From positions 558,001 through 622,000 of the forward strand of contig NZ_BMPO01000003.1 in assembly GCF_014647635.1 (NCBI RefSeq): 64,000 nucleotides of DNA. The letters are read 5' to 3'. The notes beneath the pieces were generated by a model, which worked only from the letters and a program-made list of their open reading frames with translations, was not told the DNA's origin and did no database searches. Source of the stretch: Pseudomonas matsuisoli (GTDB taxonomy: Bacteria > Pseudomonadota > Gammaproteobacteria > Pseudomonadales > Pseudomonadaceae). Both the position numbers and the translations under genes were made by a program. Positions within the stretch are counted from its first letter, which is position 1; each line of letters begins with the position of its first letter. Shown in pieces: positions 58,854 to 64,000 of the stretch.

Positions 58854-59680
58854 AGTGGATAGCTCCCAAGCGTGATACGGGGATGGCCAGCCAGATCACG
58901 CCGGCTGGATATCTGTTGAAACCCCTGTGCGACCAGTAAAGCTGCAACGTCTTCGGCTTGATCGAAACCGTGCTCGAGGAGCAGCCAACCACCTGGTTGC
59001 AGATAGGCTGGCGCCTGCCCGACGATGAGGCGGATATCGTCCAGGCCGTCGTCGCCCGCAACGAGCGCACTGCGCGGCTCATATCGCACATCGCCTTCAT
59101 CAAGGTGATGGTCGTCTTTCGCGATATAGGGCGGATTGCTGACGATTAACTCGAAGCGCTCACCCGCCAGTGCGCTGAACCAATCTGAGCAGAGGAACCG
59201 CGCATTCTTAACGGCATGCTGGCACCGGTTGCGCTCGGCCAAGGACACGGCGCCGGGCATGCGATCCACACCCGTCAGTTGCCAATGGCGGCGTTCCACC
59301 GCCAGGGCCAGCGCGATTGCGCCGGTTCCTGTCCCTAAGTCAAGCACCTTGCCGGGCGTGTCCGGCCGCAGCGAAAGCGCCGTCTCGACCAGCAATTCGG
59401 TGTCGGGTCGTGGAATCAGGGTATCCGGAGCCACTTCGAGATCCAGCGTCCAGAAACCTTGGTGCCCAATGAGATAGGCAATGGGTTCGCCTTCACGCCG
59501 GCGTTCAATAAGCCGTTCGAATGCAAGGGCTTGCGCCCCATCGAGCGTTTTTTCCGGCCAGGTACGCAGGTAGCTTCGCGTTTTACCGAGGACATGCGAG
59601 AGCAGTATTTCAGCGTCCAACCGCGCCGTCGCCGAGGCCGGCAGCTGGGCTTCGGCAAGCGCCGCCGCTATCGTTGACAT
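58850..59680 (-). CDS. prmC: Peptide chain release factor N5-glutamine methyltransferase
   Basis: Methylates the GGQ glutamine of release factors. 276 residues from MSTIAAALAEAQ at 59680 (GAGGAG ribosome site). SAM-binding VLDLGTGTGAIALALA and catalytic NPPYIAKDD are clear. Its target PrfA is encoded immediately upstream, 20 nt away. Confidence 0.95.
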   Translation of the reverse strand: MSTIAAALAEAQLPASATARLDAEILLSHVLGKTRSYLRTWPEKTLDGAQALAFERLIERRREGEPIAYLIGHQGFWTLDLEVAPDTLIPRPDTELLVETALSLRPDTPGKVLDLGTGTGAIALALAVERRHWQLTGVDRMPGAVSLAERNRCQHAVKNARFLCSDWFSALAGERFELIVSNPPYIAKDDHHLDEGDVRYEPRSALVAGDDGLDDIRLIVGQAPAYLQPGGWLLLEHGFDQAEDVAALLVAQGFQQISSRRDLAGHPRITLGSYPL

Positions 59681-59700
59681 AGAACTCCTCGAAGGACGGC

Positions 59701-60783
59701 TCAATCGCCCAGCGCGGCGAGCTGATCGGCCTGGTATTCCTGCAACAGCGGCTCGATAACTTGCTCGACGGCGCCACTGACGACTTCGTTCAACGAATAA
59801 AGCGTGAGGTTGATGCGGTGATCGGTCACCCGCCCCTGCGGAAAATTGTAGGTCCGGATGCGCTCGGAGCGGTCACCCGAGCCGACCAGCAGACGACGCG
59901 TATCAGAGATTTCCTTATGCGCGGCGGCTTCCTGCTGATCCTGCAGCTTCGCGGCGAGCCACGACATCGCTTTTGCGCGGTTCTTGTGCTGCGAGCGTTC
60001 TTCCTGGCACTCCACCACCGTACCGGTCGGCAAGTGGGTGATGCGGATGGCCGAATCGGTGGTGTTGACGTGCTGCCCGCCCGCTCCCGACGAACGATAG
60101 GTATCGATACGTAGATCTGCCGGATTGATCTCGATCGCTGCCTGACCATCAGGCTCGGGCAATACTGCTACGGTGCACGCCGAGGTATGGATACGCCCCT
60201 GCGACTCCGTCTCCGGAACACGCTGCACGCGATGCGCACCGGATTCGAATTTGAGTTTGCTGTAGACGTTGTCGCCTTCGATGCGCGAGATGACTTCCTT
60301 GTAGCCGCCATGCTCCCCTGGGTTTTCGGACAACACCTCGACTCGCCAGCCCTGCCGCTCGGCGTAACGGGAATACATGCGGAACAGGTCTCCGGAAAAG
60401 ATCGCGGCTTCGTCGCCACCCGTACCGGCGCGAATTTCCAAAAACACGTTGCGGCCATCGTTGGGGTCTTTCGGCAGCAGACTGCGCTGCAACGCTTCTT
60501 CCAACTCGACCAGCCGTGCCTTGGCCTCGGCTACTTCTTCCTCGGCCATCTCGCGAAGGTCCGGGTCGTTGTCCTTCAGCAGTGCCAGCGCGCCCTCGAG
60601 ATCGTTCTGTACCTTACGGAAATGCTGAAAGGTCGAAACCACAGGCTCGACTTCGGCGTATTCCTTGGAATAGGCGCGAAAACGCGTCTGATCGGAAATG
60701 ATTTCCGCGTCCCCCAATAACGCCGTGAGCTCTTCGTAACGATCCTGCAAGGTGTCGAGCTTATTGAGCAGTGAAGCTTTCAT
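59701..60783 (-). CDS. prfA: Peptide chain release factor 1
   Basis: Recognises UAA and UAG and releases the peptide. 360 residues. The GGQ motif is in [14 protein letters not shown], and [18 protein letters not shown] precedes it. The ATG overlaps the hemA stop (ATGA). Core operon gene. Confidence 0.97.
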   Translation of the reverse strand: MKASLLNKLDTLQDRYEELTALLGDAEIISDQTRFRAYSKEYAEVEPVVSTFQHFRKVQNDLEGALALLKDNDPDLREMAEEEVAEAKARLVELEEALQRSLLPKDPNDGRNVFLEIRAGTGGDEAAIFSGDLFRMYSRYAERQGWRVEVLSENPGEHGGYKEVISRIEGDNVYSKLKFESGAHRVQRVPETESQGRIHTSACTVAVLPEPDGQAAIEINPADLRIDTYRSSGAGGQHVNTTDSAIRITHLPTGTVVECQEERSQHKNRAKAMSWLAAKLQDQQEAAAHKEISDTRRLLVGSGDRSERIRTYNFPQGRVTDHRINLTLYSLNEVVSGAVEQVIEPLLQEYQADQLAALGD

Positions 60784-62048
60784 GATTTTGGCTCGCCCTC
60801 GTCGAGAGCAAAGAGTTCCTGTGCGACGCCCAAGGCCTCGAAACGCCCGGACGCGGAGAATTTTTTCATCTGCACGCTCGGTGCATGCAACAATTTGTTC
60901 GTCAGGCTACGCGCCAATTGGGCCATGGCCTCTTCCGGGCTCGCCCCGTTCGCCAGCGCGCGCTGCGCCTTGGCTAACTCATCGTCACGGAGGCGCTCGG
61001 CCTGTTGGCGGTAGGATCTGAGTACGTCGACGGCAGCCAGTTCACGCAGGCGCAACATGAAATCGCCAGCGCCATTGCTTACCAGTTCCTCGGCCGCTTG
61101 CGCGGCGCCCTGCCGATTCTTGAGGTTTTCCGCGACGACTTCGTGCAGGTCATCGACGGTGTACAAGTACACGTCGTCGAGCTGACCCACCTCGGGCTCG
61201 ATGTCACGCGGTACGGCAATGTCCACCATAAACATTGGCTTGTGCTTGCGCACCTTGATCGCTCGCTCAACCGCGCCCTTGCCCAGGATCGGCAGCTGGC
61301 TGGCCGTGGAGCTGATGACGATGTCGCTGTGCACGAGTTGCTCAGGAATATCCGCCAGGAGCACCGCGTGAGCGCCAAACTGCTCGGCAAGCATCCCGGC
61401 GCGCTCGAGCGTACGGTTCGCGACGACGATGCGCTTGATGCCCTGTTCGTGGAGGTGGCGTGCCACGAGCGTGATGGTCTCACCGGCACCGATCAACAAC
61501 GCCTGGCTGTCATGGAGATCGGTGAATATCTGCTTGGCCAGGCTGACCGCGGCGAATGCCACCGAAACGGGATTTTCCCCGATCGCCGTATCCGTTCTGA
61601 CGGTCTTGGCGGTACTGAAGGTCGCTTGAAACAGCCGCCCCAGCAACGGGCCGACGGTCCCGGCCTCACGCGCCACGGCGTACGCAGATTTCATCTGCCC
61701 AAGAATCTGCGGCTCGCCCAATACCATGGAGTCGAGCCCGGCAGCGACCCTCATCATGTGGCGCACGGCTTCGTCTTCGGCGTGCACGTAGGTGCAGGCG
61801 CGCAACTCGTCGAGGTCAAGGTGGTGATAGTCGGCCAACCAGGCAAGCACGCTGTCCGGCGCCGGATCATCCTGCTCCAGGTACAGCTCGCTACGGTTGC
61901 ACGTCGAGAGAATCGCCGCTTCGCGGCTGGGCGTGATCTGACATAACTGTTTCAACGCGTCGACCAGCTGCTCCGGCGTGAACGCCACGCGCTCGCGTAC
62001 GTCCACAGAAGCGGTCTTGTGATTGATGCCGAGCGCGATGAAAGCCAT
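60780..62048 (-). CDS. hemA: Glutamyl-tRNA reductase
   Basis: First committed step of haem synthesis from glutamyl-tRNA. 422 residues starting [19 protein letters not shown]. The catalytic cysteine lies in [12 protein letters not shown], followed by [18 protein letters not shown] and the NADPH-binding VLLIGAGE-type segment ([17 protein letters not shown]). Divergent from the TPR lipoprotein gene. Confidence 0.96.
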   Translation of the reverse strand: MAFIALGINHKTASVDVRERVAFTPEQLVDALKQLCQITPSREAAILSTCNRSELYLEQDDPAPDSVLAWLADYHHLDLDELRACTYVHAEDEAVRHMMRVAAGLDSMVLGEPQILGQMKSAYAVAREAGTVGPLLGRLFQATFSTAKTVRTDTAIGENPVSVAFAAVSLAKQIFTDLHDSQALLIGAGETITLVARHLHEQGIKRIVVANRTLERAGMLAEQFGAHAVLLADIPEQLVHSDIVISSTASQLPILGKGAVERAIKVRKHKPMFMVDIAVPRDIEPEVGQLDDVYLYTVDDLHEVVAENLKNRQGAAQAAEELVSNGAGDFMLRLRELAAVDVLRSYRQQAERLRDDELAKAQRALANGASPEEAMAQLARSLTNKLLHAPSVQMKKFSASGRFEALGVAQELFALDEGEPKS

Positions 62049-62278
62049 GCGGAATAGGAGACGGAACTACGAAGCCGGCAATTGTCCTACTTCGCTGAAC
62101 ATGCGACAACCACTGACCGATAGATCGTGCTAATAGCGAAGCGCCAAAAGCGCCGCACGAACCCACAGCAGGTGTGTCTTACACCTAGGTAACTCCAGCC
62201 GACCTCGCCCATGTGCTTGCCAGATCGCATATGTCATGATGACCAAACCGCAGGTAAGCCGCAGCGCCCTCTATATCT

Positions 62279-63988
62279 ATGAAAAAACTTCCCGCATTGC
62301 TGACCGCCCTTCTCATGCTCGGTGGCTGCCAGAGTTTCACCCCGCCTGAGCAGGAGACGTCACCGCCTTCGGAGAATAAGGATGCAGTGGCAGCACCGGA
62401 GCAATACGGCTCGTTCAGTGCAGATACGCTCTATGCGCTGCTGACCGCAGAACTGGCTGGCCAGCGGAACCGGTTCGATATCGCCCTAGGCAATTACGTG
62501 CAACAAGCCAATGCCACGCGCGACCCTGCGGTCGCGGAACGTGCATTTCGTATCGCCGAATACCTGGGCGCGGAACAAGCCGCCTTGGACAGCGCAATGA
62601 TTTGGGCGGACGCCGCACGCAACAACCTGGACGCGCAGCGCGCGGCTGCCATGCAACTGGCACGTGCCGGCCGGTACGACGAAGCCATGACGTACATGGA
62701 GAAAGTGCTGCAGCGGCAAGGCGCGACACATTTCGACTTCCTCGCGCTCTCGGCTGCAGAAACCGATCCTGCCACTCGCGCAGGCCTGCTGAGCAGCTTC
62801 GATCGTCTACTGGAAAAATATCCCAGCAACAGCCAATTGCTGTTCGGTAAAGCGGTCCTGCTACAGCAAGACGGCAAATCCGAAGAGGCCCTCACATTAC
62901 TGGGGGACAACATGGAAGTGGCACCGGTCCTGCTGCGTGCTCGGCTGCTGCAAGAACTCGACCGGGGCGACGAAGCACTGCCGGCGTTGCGTGACGGTAT
63001 CGAAGAGCATCCCGACGATAAACGCTTGCGTCTCGCTTACGCCCGGACACTGGTGGAAAACGGCCGGATCGATGATGCCAAGAACGAATTTGCCACGCTC
63101 CTGCAGCAGTTCCCAACCGATGACGACCTGCGTTTTTCCCTTGCGTTGGTCAGCATGGAAGCCGGTGCATGGAACGAGGCCCAGTCCTATCTCGAGGAAT
63201 TGCTCGCTCGGGGCACCGATCTGGATACGGTCCACTTCAACCTCGGACGCGTGTACGAAGAACAAGGCGAGCCGCTTCGCGCACTCGGTGAATACGAGCA
63301 GGTTGGCCCAGGCGCGGACTACCTATCCGCCCAGTTACGGCACACCGTCATCCTGTTCGATGCTGGCCGCGAAGACGAAGCGCGGCGCCAACTTGCCAAT
63401 GCACGTCAGGCGCAGCCCGACTTCGCCATCCAACTCTTCTTGATCGAGGCGGAAAACTACAAGGAGCGCGAGCGATACGCCGATGCCCAGCGCGTATTGG
63501 ATACGGCGCTGACGCAATTCCCAGACGATGCGAGCCTTCTTTACACCCGCGCAATGCTTGCCGAACAAGGCGGCGACCTCAAGAAACTGGAATCCGATCT
63601 GCGCCGAATCATAGAGCGCGAGCCCGAAAACGCGATGGCCCTGAACGCGCTGGGTTACACCCTGGCGGATCAAACCGACCGTTTCGACGAGGCCAAACAG
63701 CTTATCGAGGCCGCGTACAAACTTGCTCCCGAGGACCCTGCAGTGCTCGACAGCCTTGGCTGGGTCAATTTCCGCCTAGGCAACTTTCCTGAAGCCGAGC
63801 GTCATCTGCGCGATGCGCTGCAACGCTATCCAGACGGCGAGATTGCTGCGCACCTGGGTGAAGTGCTCTGGGCACAGGGTAAAAAACAGGAGGCGCGAGA
63901 CATTTGGCGCACCGCGTACCAGGCAGAGCCCGAAAGCACGGTACTGCGCAGCACCCTGAAACGCCTGACTGGATCGGAGACACCCTAA
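62279..63988 (+). CDS. TPR-repeat lipoprotein
   Basis: 569 residues. Signal sequence with lipobox LGGC (residue 17) and then about ten or more tetratricopeptide-like helix pairs; clear units include NALGYTLADQTDRFDEAKQL and SLGWVNFRLGNFPEAERHL near the C-terminus. Conserved neighbour of hemA and lolB in Pseudomonas; probably an outer-membrane scaffold. Specific partner unknown. Confidence 0.9.
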   Translation: MKKLPALLTALLMLGGCQSFTPPEQETSPPSENKDAVAAPEQYGSFSADTLYALLTAELAGQRNRFDIALGNYVQQANATRDPAVAERAFRIAEYLGAEQAALDSAMIWADAARNNLDAQRAAAMQLARAGRYDEAMTYMEKVLQRQGATHFDFLALSAAETDPATRAGLLSSFDRLLEKYPSNSQLLFGKAVLLQQDGKSEEALTLLGDNMEVAPVLLRARLLQELDRGDEALPALRDGIEEHPDDKRLRLAYARTLVENGRIDDAKNEFATLLQQFPTDDDLRFSLALVSMEAGAWNEAQSYLEELLARGTDLDTVHFNLGRVYEEQGEPLRALGEYEQVGPGADYLSAQLRHTVILFDAGREDEARRQLANARQAQPDFAIQLFLIEAENYKERERYADAQRVLDTALTQFPDDASLLYTRAMLAEQGGDLKKLESDLRRIIEREPENAMALNALGYTLADQTDRFDEAKQLIEAAYKLAPEDPAVLDSLGWVNFRLGNFPEAERHLRDALQRYPDGEIAAHLGEVLWAQGKKQEARDIWRTAYQAEPESTVLRSTLKRLTGSETP

Positions 63989-63990
63989 AC

Positions 63991-64000
63991 ATGCTGGCAC
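63991..64000 (+). CDS. Start of the next gene, probably lolB (only 3 codons visible)
   Basis: ATG CTG GCA begins 2 nt after the TPR-gene stop. In pseudomonads lolB, the outer-membrane lipoprotein receptor, follows this gene. Identity is from gene order only. Confidence 0.45.

Overview
The window is a piece of a gammaproteobacterial chromosome of roughly 60% GC. Gene order matches the genus Pseudomonas in the broad sense (a Stutzerimonas-type relative is my guess). Three core blocks known from P. aeruginosa are present: secD-yajC-tgt-queA-tRNA-Leu ... lptG-lptF-pepA-holC-(chi-adjacent gene)-valS; the ABC-transporter / SLC13 / winged-helix block; and pagL-murI-moeB-prmC-prfA-hemA-(TPR lipoprotein)-lolB. 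Assignments rest on motifs and gene order read by eye, not on database searches.

Layout. 1-3.9 kb (minus): protein export (secD, yajC) and queuosine synthesis (tgt, queA), then tRNA-Leu(CAA). 3.9-9.1 kb: an accessory patch beside the tRNA with a GAF-histidine kinase, small membrane or secreted proteins, a VasI/TagO-like protein and unannotated small ORFs on the minus strand. 9.1-14.7 kb: a chemoreceptor, a chromate-transporter-family gene, a second VasI/TagO-like protein and a cold-shock gene. Two near-identical structured elements that end in terminators, here called C4-like, lie upstream of the chemoreceptor and of chrA. 14.7-19.6 kb: lptFG, pepA, holC. 19.6-24.4 kb: a tricarballylate-type catabolic insert (tcuB, tcuA, a Bug-type binding protein, a LysR regulator). 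25-33 kb: valS, an orphan-ligand ABC transporter, a winged-helix protein and an SLC13 permease.

33-41 kb: a lipoprotein hydrolase, rlmF, a bacteriohemerythrin, a membrane phosphoesterase, PhzF, and an isochorismatase-fold protein without the catalytic cysteine. 39-44.7 kb (minus): pqqA-B-C-D-E, followed by a REP-associated tyrosine transposase with its REP pair and then an S9 peptidase. 44.8-50 kb: wrbA, a cardiolipin-synthase-like enzyme, the ornithine-lipid pair olsB/olsA, a tandem UspA protein and acpH. 50.3-56.4 kb: an ArsR regulator with a clear operator, an Old Yellow Enzyme, a DUF1615 lipoprotein, cysZ, a Pit transporter and slyD. 56.7-64 kb: pagL, murI-moeB-prmC-prfA-hemA as a tightly overlapping operon, and a TPR lipoprotein before lolB.

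Most of the window is ordinary core genome. The parts most worth a second look are the paired C4-like elements, the overlapping mini-ORFs at 6.16-6.41 kb, the orphan VasI paralogues, the RAYT/REP unit inside the pqq locus, the stop-codon tandem repeat after the Bug gene, and the cysteine-less isochorismatase next to PhzF.
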